Assembly (NCBI GenBank): GCA_044222225.1
Contig: JBGANR010000016.1
Location: forward strand, 1-64,000
DNA from: JBGANR01 sp044222225
Lineage (GTDB): Bacteria > Actinomycetota > Actinomycetes > Mycobacteriales > Mycobacteriaceae
Length of the DNA stretch: 64,000 bases
Direction: 5' to 3'
Shown: in pieces, positions 51,433 to 60,969 of the stretch
How the letters are laid out: each line of letters opens with the position of its first letter
Position numbering within the stretch: position 1 is the stretch's first letter
Made by a program: the position numbers and the translations under genes
The notes under the pieces: model-generated
Databases searched by the model: none
Told to the model about the DNA's origin: nothing
The model's input: the letters and a program-made list of their open reading frames with translations, nothing else

Positions 51433-51843
51433 TCAGCTCACCTCGAAGATGCGGATCACGTTGCCGGCCGGATCGCGAAGAGCGCAGTCGCGGATCCCCC
51501 AGGGCTGATCGGTCGGCTCCTGGATCACGTCGGCGTCGCCCGCCTGAAGCTTCTCGAAGGTGCCGTCGAGGTCGGCCGTCGACAGATTGACGCCGGCGTA
51601 GGTGCCCTTGGCCATCATCTCCTCGACCACGCGACGCTCATCGCTCGTGATTCCGGGATCGATGGCGGGAGGCGTCAGGACGAGTGAGGTGTCGGGCTGC
51701 CCGACCGGCCCGACGGTGAGCCAGTGCATCCCGCCGTATTCGACGTCGTTGCGCACTTCGAAGCCAAGGGTGTCCCGATAGAAGGCCAGCGAGGCGTTCA
51801 CATCGTTGTGCGGGAGGAAGGTCTGATGAATCTTGATGTCCAT
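51433..51843 (-). CDS. glyoxalase/bleomycin-resistance (VOC) family protein
   Basis: A 136-residue VOC-fold protein. Strands begin with KIHQTFLPHNDVNASLAFYR, the middle with VRNDVEYGGMHWLTVG, and the second metal half with DVIQEPTDQPWGIRDCALRD and PAGNVIRIFEV, whose Glu is the usual metal ligand. Substrate unknown. Start ATG 51843 begins conserved sequence and lies 5 bases after the AraC stop, so it is the second gene of that operon. Confidence 0.88.
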   Translation of the reverse strand: MDIKIHQTFLPHNDVNASLAFYRDTLGFEVRNDVEYGGMHWLTVGPVGQPDTSLVLTPPAIDPGITSDERRVVEEMMAKGTYAGVNLSTADLDGTFEKLQAGDADVIQEPTDQPWGIRDCALRDPAGNVIRIFEVS

Positions 51844-51848
51844 GTGGA

Positions 51849-52298
<450 letters not shown>

Positions 52299-52623
52299 CT
52301 CCGCGATGCTGCCACGTCCGTCCGGTGATGCGGCGTACGAAGATCGGGGTGGAGACCGGGGTGTTCACGGATGTACCCGAACCGGCTCGCGGAGGACGCT
52401 CGGAACATGTTGATACCCATGGTCGTCCTCGGCTCCGGCTGGGTGCTCGCGGCCGCCGGCCACGCCGGCGCGCTCGCCACGTCGGCATGGACGATGTCCC
52501 GGCTTCCCCGTCCTCTCGACCGCGCAGCCAACGACGGCTACGCCCTGCAGAGCGCTGCCCGTCGGCGGCCGTGATCGACGACGTCAGGGAGGTCCGTCAC
52601 GACGATCGACACACGTGCGGGCT
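52299..52623. other. intergenic region without a confident gene
   Basis: This 325-base stretch holds one weak 67-codon frame on the plus strand (52371-52574) that contains a hydrophobic segment MLIPMVVLGSGWVLAAAGHA. It lacks a good ribosome site and its opposite strand is also open, so I do not call a gene. It may include the AraC promoter at its left end. Confidence 0.5.
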
Positions 52624-53595
52624 TCACAACGCCTCCCCCGCCAGCCGTCGCAGCACGTCGGCGTCGATCTCCAGCGGATCATCGGGCGCCGTCTGCTCGC
52701 GTCGTCCCGGGAGCCGCACACCGTGGTCGTTCCGTAGCGATTCGAGCCGATCCGTCAGCCGCGTCACGGCATCACCGAAGATCGCCGGGTCGATGCCCAG
52801 GACGAAGACCCCGACCCGCGGCGACGCGTCGCCGTCGTCGAAAGGCGCCGCGTCGAGAGAGAACGACGCGCCGGAGAGCGTCGCGAGGATCTCGACCAGC
52901 AGCGCGATGTTGCCGCCGCGATAACCGCCGAACGGCAGCAACGTCCCCTGCAGAGCCGCGCCGGCGTCACGCGTCGGTTCGCCGTCCGGTCCGAGCGCCC
53001 AACCTTCCGGAATCGCCTCGCCCTGTTCAGCCGCTCGCCGGATGTTCACGAACGCCGTCGCCGATGACGCCTGATCGACGACGAGCGGCGACCGACCGGA
53101 CCGGGGAACGGCGTAGGCCAGCGGATTCGTGCCGAGGATCGACGCCGTCGCCCCGCCCACGGACATCAGCGCCGGGCTGTTGGCCATCGCGACCCCGATG
53201 ACGCCTCGACCGGCCAGGCGACGCACGTAGTATCCGAGCTCGCCGCTGGTATAGGAGTTCCGGATCCACAGCGCGGCGATCCCGGAGTCGCCGGTGACGC
53301 TGAGGAAGTCGTCGTACGCCGCGGCGAAGGCGGTCTGCGCCAACCCGTCACGCGCATCGACGTCGACCACCGACGTGGCGGGCCGACTCACGAGAGGTGT
53401 CGAGTTCGCGATCCGTCCACCTCGATAGCCGTCGAGATAGTCGAACAGATGACGCACCCCGACGGCGCTCTTACCCGCCTGCTCCGCCTGCACCGTGGCG
53501 TCCGCCAGCACTCGCGCGTCGCGCGACATCGCACCGGCCCGCAACAGTGCTGCGACGCAGAGTTCGGCGAGTGCGTCGGGAGCGATGGCGACCAT
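52624..53595 (-). CDS. malate/L-lactate/ureidoglycolate dehydrogenase family protein
   Basis: A 323-residue NAD(P)-dependent oxidoreductase of the Ldh_2 family. The His in KSAVGVRHLFDYLDGYRGG, VGGATASILGTNPLAYAVPR and the NAD segment FGGYRGGNIALLVEI correspond to the conserved blocks of malate, sulfolactate, ureidoglycolate and pyrroline-carboxylate reductases. It ends a minus-strand operon behind the M24 and reductase genes, so its substrate is likely a product of that pathway. Start ATG 53595. Confidence 0.88.
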   Translation of the reverse strand: MVAIAPDALAELCVAALLRAGAMSRDARVLADATVQAEQAGKSAVGVRHLFDYLDGYRGGRIANSTPLVSRPATSVVDVDARDGLAQTAFAAAYDDFLSVTGDSGIAALWIRNSYTSGELGYYVRRLAGRGVIGVAMANSPALMSVGGATASILGTNPLAYAVPRSGRSPLVVDQASSATAFVNIRRAAEQGEAIPEGWALGPDGEPTRDAGAALQGTLLPFGGYRGGNIALLVEILATLSGASFSLDAAPFDDGDASPRVGVFVLGIDPAIFGDAVTRLTDRLESLRNDHGVRLPGRREQTAPDDPLEIDADVLRRLAGEAL

Positions 53596-53622
53596 GCCTA
53601 CACCCTGTCAGACCGTCCGATC

Positions 53623-54903
53623 TCAGACGTCTTCCCACGGGAAGCCGTCGAGACGCTGCGGGCCGTCGGCCGTGATGAGCACCTGCGTCTCGAGTTTGAT
53701 GCTCTCGGACCCCTTCTCGGCGATGAGGCTCTCGACGTTGACGACCATGTTCTCTTCGAAGCCGCCGCCGTATCCCGGATCGAAATCAGGATGCAGATAG
53801 ACCATCGGCCATTCGTCGGCCATCCCGGTGCCGTGTACGGCGAGCGAATAGCGATATGGAATGTGTCTATCGGGGATGCGCCACGAGCGCTCGTTGAACT
53901 CGGTGAACTCGACGCCCGGCCGCAGCAGCTCGATGTTGTGCTCGATCTGGTCGAGAGCCGTGCGATAGAGGTCCCGCTGCTCGCGCGTCATGGCGACGTG
54001 GCCGCAGGTCCATGACCGCGAGAGATCGGCGCAATAGCCGTAGGGTCCGACCATGTCGGTGTCGAAGGCGATCATGTCGCCGAGTTCGATGACATGATCT
54101 GAGCATTCCTGATACCAGGGATTGGTCCGCGCGCCGGCCGTCAGCAGCTTGGTCTCCAACCATTCGCCGCCGGAACGCGCGTTCTCGAAATGCAGCTCCG
54201 CCCAGATCTCGCGTTCCGTCCGGCCGGGCTCGGAGACCTCGTACATCCGTGCCATGCCGGCCTCGCAGACGCGGATCGTCCAGCGCATCAACTCCAGCTC
54301 GTCGGCGCTCTTGATCGAACGGGCGCGTTCGGTGAGCCGTTGACCGTCGACGATCCGGACGCCCCGCCGTTCGAGCGCCGCCACACCGAGGGGCTCCAGC
54401 CTGTCGACGGCGAGGCGACGATCTCCGCCGACGGCCGCCAGCGCCTCGGCGATCTCGTCGGCCCACGACTCGACGCGGACCTCCACCAGATCGCCGTCCG
54501 TGACATAGATCCAGCTCGTGGCGATCCGTACCTCGTCGATGCCGGGCAGCCCGTCGTTGACGTGCTCCGCGTCCGCGAACTCGAACATGATCGCGGGGCC
54601 GTCGGCGAGGATGAGGGCGTACCGCGTCGCATTGTGCATCGTCCAGATGGACATGTTCGACGAGTCGAAGGCGTAACGGATGTTGACGGGGTCGTACAAC
54701 AGAAGCCCGGCGCAATCCTGCCGAGCGATCTCCTGCCGCAACCGGCCCAATCGATAGTTCCTGGCGCGATCGACGACGTCCGAGCCGATCGAGCTGATGA
54801 GCGGCTTGTCAGCACCCGCGGGGTTGAGGAACGTCCGCTTCCGCTCGTCTTTGAACACCGGCCGCGTCACGGACCCGCCGGGATGATCGATCGCCTCAGA
54901 CAT
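53623..54903 (-). CDS. M24 metallopeptidase-fold protein resembling DddP
   Basis: A 426-residue pita-bread-fold protein. An N-terminal creatinase-type domain (residues 45-195: LLLYDPVNIRYAFDSSNMS) precedes the M24 domain. Candidate metal residues are Asp281 and Asp283 in IAFDTDMVG, Asp293 in YCADLSRSW, His358 in AVHGTGM, Glu391 in NVESL and Glu405 in KLETQ. Their order and spacing agree with the metal residues reported for the DMSP lyase DddP, not a classical aminopeptidase P. It lies between the reductase and dehydrogenase genes. The real substrate may be another onium compound. Confidence 0.85.
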   Translation of the reverse strand: MSEAIDHPGGSVTRPVFKDERKRTFLNPAGADKPLISSIGSDVVDRARNYRLGRLRQEIARQDCAGLLLYDPVNIRYAFDSSNMSIWTMHNATRYALILADGPAIMFEFADAEHVNDGLPGIDEVRIATSWIYVTDGDLVEVRVESWADEIAEALAAVGGDRRLAVDRLEPLGVAALERRGVRIVDGQRLTERARSIKSADELELMRWTIRVCEAGMARMYEVSEPGRTEREIWAELHFENARSGGEWLETKLLTAGARTNPWYQECSDHVIELGDMIAFDTDMVGPYGYCADLSRSWTCGHVAMTREQRDLYRTALDQIEHNIELLRPGVEFTEFNERSWRIPDRHIPYRYSLAVHGTGMADEWPMVYLHPDFDPGYGGGFEENMVVNVESLIAEKGSESIKLETQVLITADGPQRLDGFPWEDV

Positions 54904-54908
54904 CGGCG

Positions 54909-56075
54909 TCAGTGATCGATCCGGAGATCGCCGAGCGGCTTGGAGCAACAGATGAGGATCTTCCCATTGGTGATCTCGCGAGGCCTGATGCCACCGTTGT
55001 GCACCATGTCGACGTCGCCCGACAGGAGCGACACCTTGCACGTGCCGCACATGCCCTGGCCGCACGCCGACGAGAGCCGAACGCCGGCGGTGAGCGCGGC
55101 TTCCAGTACGTGCTGGTCCGGCCGGCAGACGATGGTGCGACCGCTCTTGACGAACTCCACCGAGTAGCCGGCGGCCGCTGCGCCCGCAGGGGGTTCGTCG
55201 ACGGTGGGATCGATCACCGCATCGGCGAGCACCTCCGCCGGCGGCGTCGCCAGGTCGAACGAGAAGCTCTCCTCGTGGTAGCCGGCCATGTCGTAGCCGA
55301 GTTCGCCGAGGATGCGGCGGACCGAATCCATGTAGGGCGCCGGACCGCAGGTGAACGTCGCCCGTTCATGCAGATCGGAGACGACGGCGGTCAGCATGTC
55401 GGCCGAGAGCCGGCCGCGCAGCCCCGTCCAGGGTTCCGACGGGTAGTCGCTCTCGCAGACGTGCGTCACCCGGATGCCGGGCATGACGGCCTCCATCGCC
55501 GCCAGCTCGCCGCGGAACACGATGTCCACGGGACTGCGTGCACTGTGCACGAACACGATGTCGGCGTCCGAACCGAGGTCGTAGAGGGTGCGCGTCATCG
55601 ACATCAGCGGTGTGATGCCGCTGCCGGCCGAGAGGAACAGGTACTTGCCGGCGGTGCGGCCGGTGAGGGTGAACGCGCCGCCGGGCGCGGCCACCTCGAC
55701 CACATCGCCGGGCCGGAGGTTGTCGTGCAGCCAGTTCGAGACGAGCCCCCCGGGCACCCGCTTGACGGTGATCGACAGTCGGTGCGGACGCGTCGGCGGC
55801 GACGAGATGGTGTAGCAGCGGCTCACCGGCCGGCCGTCGATCTCGAGCAGCAGGGTGAGGAACTGTCCCGGCTCGAAGGTGAAGACGCGGCGGTCCAGGG
55901 GCTCGAACACGAAGGTCTTGATGTCGTGTGTCGTCTCGGAGACCATGCGGCACCGGAGAGACACGCGATCGCTGTCCTCCCAGCAGTCGGGCGAGTTCAG
56001 CGGCGGGAGGAACGAACCCTGCTCTGTCGACGCCGCATCGGTCGAGGTCGAGACCCGTCCGGAGGTGATCGTCAT
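54909..56075 (-). CDS. ferredoxin-NAD(P)-reductase-type partner of a Rieske oxygenase (GbcB-like)
   Basis: A 388-residue electron-transfer protein. FAD-binding VSRCYTISSPPTRP (about residue 80) and the NAD-binding half LFLSAGSGITPLMSM and ATFTCGPAPYMDSVRRIL are followed by a C-terminal plant-type 2Fe-2S domain with SSACGQGMCGTCK and LICCSKPLG. This order, FNR then 2Fe-2S, is that of GbcB, which feeds electrons to the glycine betaine Rieske monooxygenase GbcA. Its downstream neighbour starts 5 bases later. Confidence 0.9.
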   Translation of the reverse strand: MTITSGRVSTSTDAASTEQGSFLPPLNSPDCWEDSDRVSLRCRMVSETTHDIKTFVFEPLDRRVFTFEPGQFLTLLLEIDGRPVSRCYTISSPPTRPHRLSITVKRVPGGLVSNWLHDNLRPGDVVEVAAPGGAFTLTGRTAGKYLFLSAGSGITPLMSMTRTLYDLGSDADIVFVHSARSPVDIVFRGELAAMEAVMPGIRVTHVCESDYPSEPWTGLRGRLSADMLTAVVSDLHERATFTCGPAPYMDSVRRILGELGYDMAGYHEESFSFDLATPPAEVLADAVIDPTVDEPPAGAAAAGYSVEFVKSGRTIVCRPDQHVLEAALTAGVRLSSACGQGMCGTCKVSLLSGDVDMVHNGGIRPREITNGKILICCSKPLGDLRIDH

Positions 56076-56257
56076 GTCGCGTGCCTTGTCTGACTCGGAG
56101 TGGCATGTTTCGCATTGCGGGATAGACGCGATGCGCGGAACAAGGGTAGCGCGGTGACGGCGTCGGCTGTCAAGAGTCGCCCGGCCGGGCCTGCGACCCG
56201 CCCGGCCGACTCGGTCGGGTCTGGACGCCGGTGAGTCCGCTTGTAAGGTTGTCCTTC

Positions 56258-57043
56258 GTGAGTGAGAGCGGTGGGCGGCGGCGAGACAACTCGGTGCAGT
56301 CCGTCGACCGCGCGATCTCCGTCCTCCAAGTCCTCGCTCGGCGTCGCGTCGCGGGCGTCATCGAGATCGCCGACGAACTCTCCATCCACAAGTCGACGGT
56401 CTCTCGGTTGCTGGGAACACTCGAGGCTCGCGGTCTGATCGAGCAGACGTCCCCCCGGGGCCCCTACCGGTTGGCTTACGGGGTCGTCCAGCTCGCCGAG
56501 CGGGCCGGCCAGAAGCACGACATCACCGTGACCAGCCGGTCGATCTGCAGGGAACTCGCGGAGGACCTCGGCGAGACGGTCAACGTCGTCGTGCACGAGG
56601 GCCGGTCCATCGTGACGGTCGACCAGGCCATCGGCGCGTCATCGCTCAAGACGGTCAACTGGGTCGGCATGCGCAGCCCGCTGCACGCGACGTCCGCCGG
56701 GAAGATCTTTCTCGCCGCGATGTCGCGCGACGAGCTGCGGGACTACCTGACCGCCGAGCTCGAGCGCTTCACCGAACACACCATCGTCGACCCGGTCCGC
56801 ATGGAGGCCGAGCTCGCGTCGGTACGCGAGAACGGCTACGCCGTGCTCCGCGAAGAGCAGGAGGTCGGCGTCTCCGCCGTCGCCGCACCGATCCGCGCAC
56901 TCGACGGCCGCGTGATCGGCGCGTTGACCGTCTCGGGCCCCGCGCTGCGGTTCGACGAAGCCGCCATCCCCGGCATCGTCGAACACCTCCTGGACGCGGC
57001 GGCGCGTATCTCCGAACGAAACGGCTACCCCCGCAGGGGCTGA
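56258..57043 (+). CDS. IclR family transcriptional regulator
   Basis: A 261-residue IclR protein. HTH at about residues 12-70: VDRAISVLQVLARRRVAG, VIEIADELSIHKSTVSRLLG. The ligand domain carries RSPLHATSAGKIFLAA, a typical IclR segment, and EEQEVGVSAVAAPI. It is divergent from the reductase operon and immediately upstream of the Rieske gene, with a 12-bp palindrome in the following gap. GTG 56258 was preferred over an upstream GTG at 56231; AAGG is near. Confidence 0.92.
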   Translation: MSESGGRRRDNSVQSVDRAISVLQVLARRRVAGVIEIADELSIHKSTVSRLLGTLEARGLIEQTSPRGPYRLAYGVVQLAERAGQKHDITVTSRSICRELAEDLGETVNVVVHEGRSIVTVDQAIGASSLKTVNWVGMRSPLHATSAGKIFLAAMSRDELRDYLTAELERFTEHTIVDPVRMEAELASVRENGYAVLREEQEVGVSAVAAPIRALDGRVIGALTVSGPALRFDEAAIPGIVEHLLDAAARISERNGYPRRG

Positions 57044-57054
57044 GCGGCCATCGC

Positions 57055-57095
57055 TTGACAGTGCCCTGCATCACCATTAGCTTGTCTCGCGAGAC
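57055..57095 (+). promoter_or_regulatory. Rieske gene promoter with IclR-type palindrome
   Basis: TTGACA (57055-57060) is followed at a 17-base spacing by TAGCTT (57078-57083), a modest -10 box, and then by the perfect 12-bp palindrome GTCTCGCGAGAC (57084-57095). The palindrome sits at the expected start of transcription, where an IclR repressor could block initiation. Confidence 0.65.
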
Positions 57096-57154
57096 GCATA
57101 AATCTCGAATCATGAAACAGCCCGGGGTGTTCTGTCTGTGTCCGAGGAGGACCC

Positions 57155-58483
57155 ATGAACGTTATGAGCGGTACTGCCGCATCGACCGTCGAGATCACCG
57201 CGATGGTCGCCCGCCGCACGGTCGGCTACAGCCTCGACGCGGCCTTCTACACCAGCCGCGAGGTCTACGACCTCGACATCGACGCGATCTTCAAGCAGCA
57301 CTGGCTGTTCGTCGGCACCGAGGCCGAGATCCCCGAGCCGGGTGACTTCGTGACCGTCGACGTCGGCACCGCGTCGGTCATCCTCGTCCGCGACGACGAC
57401 GAGGAGGTCCGCGCGCTGCACAACGTGTGCCGGCACCGCGGTTCGCGCATCCTCGACGATCCGTGCGGCAGCGTCGGCAACCTCGTCTGCCCCTATCATC
57501 AGTGGACGTATCGCGCCGACGGCACCCTGATCTTCGCCGAATCGCAGCCGAAGGACTTCGATCGCTCGCGGTTCGGACTCAAACCCGTCCACGTGCGCAC
57601 GGTCGAGGGCCTGATCTTCATCTGCCTCGCGGACGAGCCGCCGACCGATTTCGACGAGGTCGCCGACACCGCCCGGTCGTTCATCGCGCCGTACAAGATC
57701 GGCGAGACCAAGGTCGCCCACCAGGAGGACCTCATCGAGAGCGGCAACTGGAAGCTCACGATGGAGAACAACCGGGAGTGCTATCACTGCGATGCAGGTC
57801 ATCCCGAGCTGACCGACGCCTACTTCCCGTTCCACGGCTACAACGAGTCCGACGTCAGCCCGCAGCGGCGCCCGCAGTACGAGCGTTTCGTCACCGCCAG
57901 GGCGCACCTGGAGACCGCCTGCGCCCGAATCGGGATTCCGCGCGAGTGGCATCGTGACCTGGTCGACCGGCCCACCGGGTACATGATCGGGCATCTGCCG
58001 CTCGACGGCGAAGGCAAGTCGTACAGTTCCGGCGGCAAGCAGGTGTGCGCGAAGCTGCTGGGCGACATCACCGAGGCGCGTCTCGGCGATCTTCACCTGC
58101 ACCTGCAGCCGAACGCGTGGTTCCACTTCCTCGGCGATCACGCCGTCGTGTTCTGGGTCATGCCCATCGCACCCGACAAGACCCTCGTCCGCACCACCTG
58201 GCTGGTCCACCCCGACGCCGTCGAGGGGGTCGATTACAACATCCCCGACCTGACCGCCGTCTGGCACGCCACCAACTCGCAGGACGGCGCGTTCGTCTCG
58301 CGGGCACAACGAGGTGTCACCGACCCCGGCTACGTGCCCGGCCCCTACTCGCTCGTCGAGGAGGACGTCGACGCGTTCGTCAGCTGGTACATCGGACGCC
58401 TGCGCGCCTACCTCTCCCCGCATCACGATCCGCTCGGGCTCCTCGCATCCACCTCCGACCGATCACCCGTCCCGGCCCCCTGA
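57155..58483 (+). CDS. Rieske [2Fe-2S] oxygenase, glycine betaine demethylase-like (GbcA type)
   Basis: A 442-residue Rieske non-haem iron oxygenase. The Rieske ligands are Cys92 and His94 (CRHRG) and Cys112 and His115 (CPYHQW). The catalytic domain has ENNRECYHCDAGHPEL with His211 and His216 as iron ligands and Glu208 as the usual bridge. The segment order GxWKLTMENNRECYHC and the C-terminal FHFLGDHAVVF fit onium-compound demethylases such as GbcA and stachydrine Stc2. Glycine betaine, carnitine or a proline betaine is a likely substrate. ATG 57155 with GAGGAGG upstream. Confidence 0.9.
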   Translation: MNVMSGTAASTVEITAMVARRTVGYSLDAAFYTSREVYDLDIDAIFKQHWLFVGTEAEIPEPGDFVTVDVGTASVILVRDDDEEVRALHNVCRHRGSRILDDPCGSVGNLVCPYHQWTYRADGTLIFAESQPKDFDRSRFGLKPVHVRTVEGLIFICLADEPPTDFDEVADTARSFIAPYKIGETKVAHQEDLIESGNWKLTMENNRECYHCDAGHPELTDAYFPFHGYNESDVSPQRRPQYERFVTARAHLETACARIGIPREWHRDLVDRPTGYMIGHLPLDGEGKSYSSGGKQVCAKLLGDITEARLGDLHLHLQPNAWFHFLGDHAVVFWVMPIAPDKTLVRTTWLVHPDAVEGVDYNIPDLTAVWHATNSQDGAFVSRAQRGVTDPGYVPGPYSLVEEDVDAFVSWYIGRLRAYLSPHHDPLGLLASTSDRSPVPAP

Positions 58484-58497
58484 CCGAGGAGCCGCGT

Positions 58498-60144
58498 GTG
58501 ACAGTCGCCGCGTCCGAATCCGACCGCCGTCGAAGGGAGCAGAGGACGATCCGGCCGGCGACCACAGACGACGTGCCGGCGCTGTCGGCGACCGAACGCG
58601 ACGCACTACTGCGGATCGCCCGGTCGCGGCAGACGCCGCACGGCGTGGCGACCAGGGCTCGATTGGTGGTCGACTGCGCGGACGCCGGTGTCACGGAGGC
58701 CGCGCGACGGGCGTCGGTCAGCCGGACGACGGCCGTCAAATGGTGGCAGCGTTATCTCGAAGCCGGCGCCGACGGGCTGACCGATGTGCCGAATCCGGGC
58801 AGGCCGGCCACTCCCGACTACACGGTGCGCCGCATTCTGGGCTGTGCGCTCGACGCCCCGCCCGACGGCGCCGAGCGATGGACGACTCGCTCGGTGGCCG
58901 ATGCGGTGGGGACCAGTCAGGCGACGGTGAGTCGGATCCGTCGCCGTCTCTTCCCCCGCGACACGCCGCTCACGACGTTTCTCGCCGAACTTCCGACGTC
59001 GATCCTCGTATATGTCGACATCGGCTCGTCCGGGTGCGCCCTGGGATTGCGGCCCGTGAACTCACAGTCGATCCGGCGTTCGGCGGCGTCGCCCGATCAC
59101 CTCGACACCATCGAGACGATCATGTGTGCGCCGCTGCTCCTGGAACCACGACGAGGGCGGATCCCGCATCCGGGTGGCGATGCGACGGCGCTCCTGCGGC
59201 GAGCGGTCGCCGCGCTGCCCGCCACGGAGATCACGCTCGTCCTGGGCGTCGACCTCGATCCGGAGGCCCGGCGTCGGCTTTCCCGGCACCCGATCACCGT
59301 GCATCCACTGCCGGGAGACGCCTGGTTCGGCATGCTGCACTCGATCGGGGCGGTCGTCGATCCGCGGCAGATATCCGAACTGCGGGACGTCCAGCAGCAG
59401 ATCCGTGCAGCGCGCCGGCGTCAGGCCGGAGAGTTCGCCTGGGTACGGCCACTCGACGCCGCCCCACTCACCCCGAACATCACGCCGCCGGCCGAACCTG
59501 ATGCGACGACAAACGACCTCGCACAGGTCGTCAACGAGATCTGTGCCGCGATCGACGCCGGCGAGCTGGGCTCGGGCGAAGTCGTCTCCGCGCGTCACCT
59601 CGCCGCCCGGTCGGGGATGCCGCCCGCGCGTGTCGCCGACGCGCTGGCACAGCTCGCCGCCGACGCTCTCATCGAATGGCGATCAGGCCGATACCGGTTG
59701 CCGGCGCCCGGCCGCCGGGACATCATCGAGACCTATACGGCGCGTGGGCTCCTGGGCACCGCCATCGTCCGGCGGTTGGCGTCGTCCACGGCCGACCTGC
59801 CACAAGCCGTCGACGAGCACTACGCGGCGATCCACCGCTGCGACAAGCGGGGCCTGGTCTTCGAATGCGGTCAGCTGGACATGCGACTGCAGGACGAACT
59901 CGCACGCGCGGCGTCCTCGCCGCGGATCGGTTCGATGTTCACCCGTCTCACGATGCAGCTGCGGATGTTCATCGCGATCTTCGGGCTGAGCTATCGGTAC
60001 CCGACGGACGAGATCGTCGCCGACGACGGTCGGATCCTCGCCGCGATCCGTCGTCGCGATCCGGAAGCGGCCGTCGACGCTTGGCGCGAGAAGATCGACC
60101 ACTGCACGCACTACATGCTCGACCACCTTCGATCGATGCACTGA
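58498..60144 (+). CDS. IS630-type transposase-derived domain fused to a GntR/FCD transcription factor
   Basis: A 548-residue fusion. Residues 28-155 contain the tandem helix-turn-helices of IS630/Tc1 transposases (EAARRASVSRTTAVKWW, GLTDVPNPGRP, DAVGTSQATVSRIRRR). Residues 165-317 align with the DDE domain (ILVYVDIGSSGCALGLR, RRLSRHPITVHPLPGDAWFG, GEFAWVRP), but the triad is lost: the VYVD Asp remains next to Ile instead of Glu, the second Asp position is Gly/Val and the third Glu is His. Residues 340-402 are a GntR winged helix and 405-545 an FCD ligand domain. It directly follows the Rieske gene (14 bases), so it is likely its regulator. GTG 58498 has GAGGAG upstream. Confidence 0.85.
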   Translation: MTVAASESDRRRREQRTIRPATTDDVPALSATERDALLRIARSRQTPHGVATRARLVVDCADAGVTEAARRASVSRTTAVKWWQRYLEAGADGLTDVPNPGRPATPDYTVRRILGCALDAPPDGAERWTTRSVADAVGTSQATVSRIRRRLFPRDTPLTTFLAELPTSILVYVDIGSSGCALGLRPVNSQSIRRSAASPDHLDTIETIMCAPLLLEPRRGRIPHPGGDATALLRRAVAALPATEITLVLGVDLDPEARRRLSRHPITVHPLPGDAWFGMLHSIGAVVDPRQISELRDVQQQIRAARRRQAGEFAWVRPLDAAPLTPNITPPAEPDATTNDLAQVVNEICAAIDAGELGSGEVVSARHLAARSGMPPARVADALAQLAADALIEWRSGRYRLPAPGRRDIIETYTARGLLGTAIVRRLASSTADLPQAVDEHYAAIHRCDKRGLVFECGQLDMRLQDELARAASSPRIGSMFTRLTMQLRMFIAIFGLSYRYPTDEIVADDGRILAAIRRRDPEAAVDAWREKIDHCTHYMLDHLRSMH

Positions 60145-60250
60145 CGGCGGCTCGTCAGCCGACGTCGTCCGCGACCGGCTCGCCGATCAGCGCGAGCTGC
60201 GAAACGGTAAAAGGTACGTCCTTCTCCAGTGGGGCAGGCAGGATTACTAC

Positions 60251-60963
60251 GTGCCACCCCACCTCGATCGCATGATCTACATCGATGACTCCGGCCATCC
60301 ACAGTCCGGGCTGGCCGTGTACGGCTGGATCGAGTTCCCGCCCGACCGATGGCGATCAGTCCTCCGCTCCTGGTTGGACACCCGAAAACTACTGTGGCGG
60401 GAGTACGGCATCGCGGTGACGAAAGAGCTGCATACGACCGCCTACGTCAACGGCCGCGGCAGAATCTCCGCCCGCGTCCCCGAAAGGCATGTTCACCAGG
60501 GTATCGAATATTGGAAGGACTTCGGGAGAGAGGTGGCCGTCGAATGTCTCGACACACTGCGCTCCACCGAGGGCTGTCGGTGTCGGCGGTCTACCGCCGA
60601 GGCAGCCCGTCTGATTTCGCCGGCACGAAGCGCCTGCTGTACGGCGACCTGATCACAAGATTCGAATCGGAACTGACCGAGAAAGATTCCTTGGGATTGG
60701 TGATCATGGACGGCGACGGGAGCGATACCGCCTACCGCACGACGCACCGCCGGCTCCCCCTGTCACACAGACGCGTCATCGAGGATGCGATACACGTGGA
60801 CTCGAGAACATCGCAACTCGTCCAGATGGCCGACCTCGTCGCGTGGTGCGCGAACGTCACCGTCGATCGCCATGAGAACAACCAGTTCGCCTGGGATTGG
60901 TACGCGACATATCTCTCGGAGAGGGATCCGCTACGCGAACCGCAACGACTATCGCCAGAATAA
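60251..60963 (+). pseudogene. DUF3800 gene interrupted by a frameshift
   Basis: The first frame from GTG 60251 reads MIYIDDSGHPQSGLAVYGWI, the DUF3800 start with the D-D/E-SG motif, and continues to CLDTLRSTEG. The domain then continues in the next frame as LSVSAVYRRGSPSDFAG and ends in QLVQMADLVAWCANV, the typical DUF3800 finish. A single extra G in the GGG run at 60571-60573 would restore one protein of about 237 residues. DUF3800 proteins are RNase H-like and often sit in mobile or defence regions. Decay or a read error. Confidence 0.75.
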
Positions 60964-60969
60964 ACAGCT

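Noticed and set aside
52371..52574. 67-codon plus-strand frame with a hydrophobic segment
   Set aside because: No well-spaced ribosome site and both strands are open; recorded only as gap content.
58498..60144. Interpretation as an active insertion sequence
   Set aside because: DDE residues are lost, the frame continues into a GntR/FCD regulator, and I see no terminal inverted repeats or TA target duplication.
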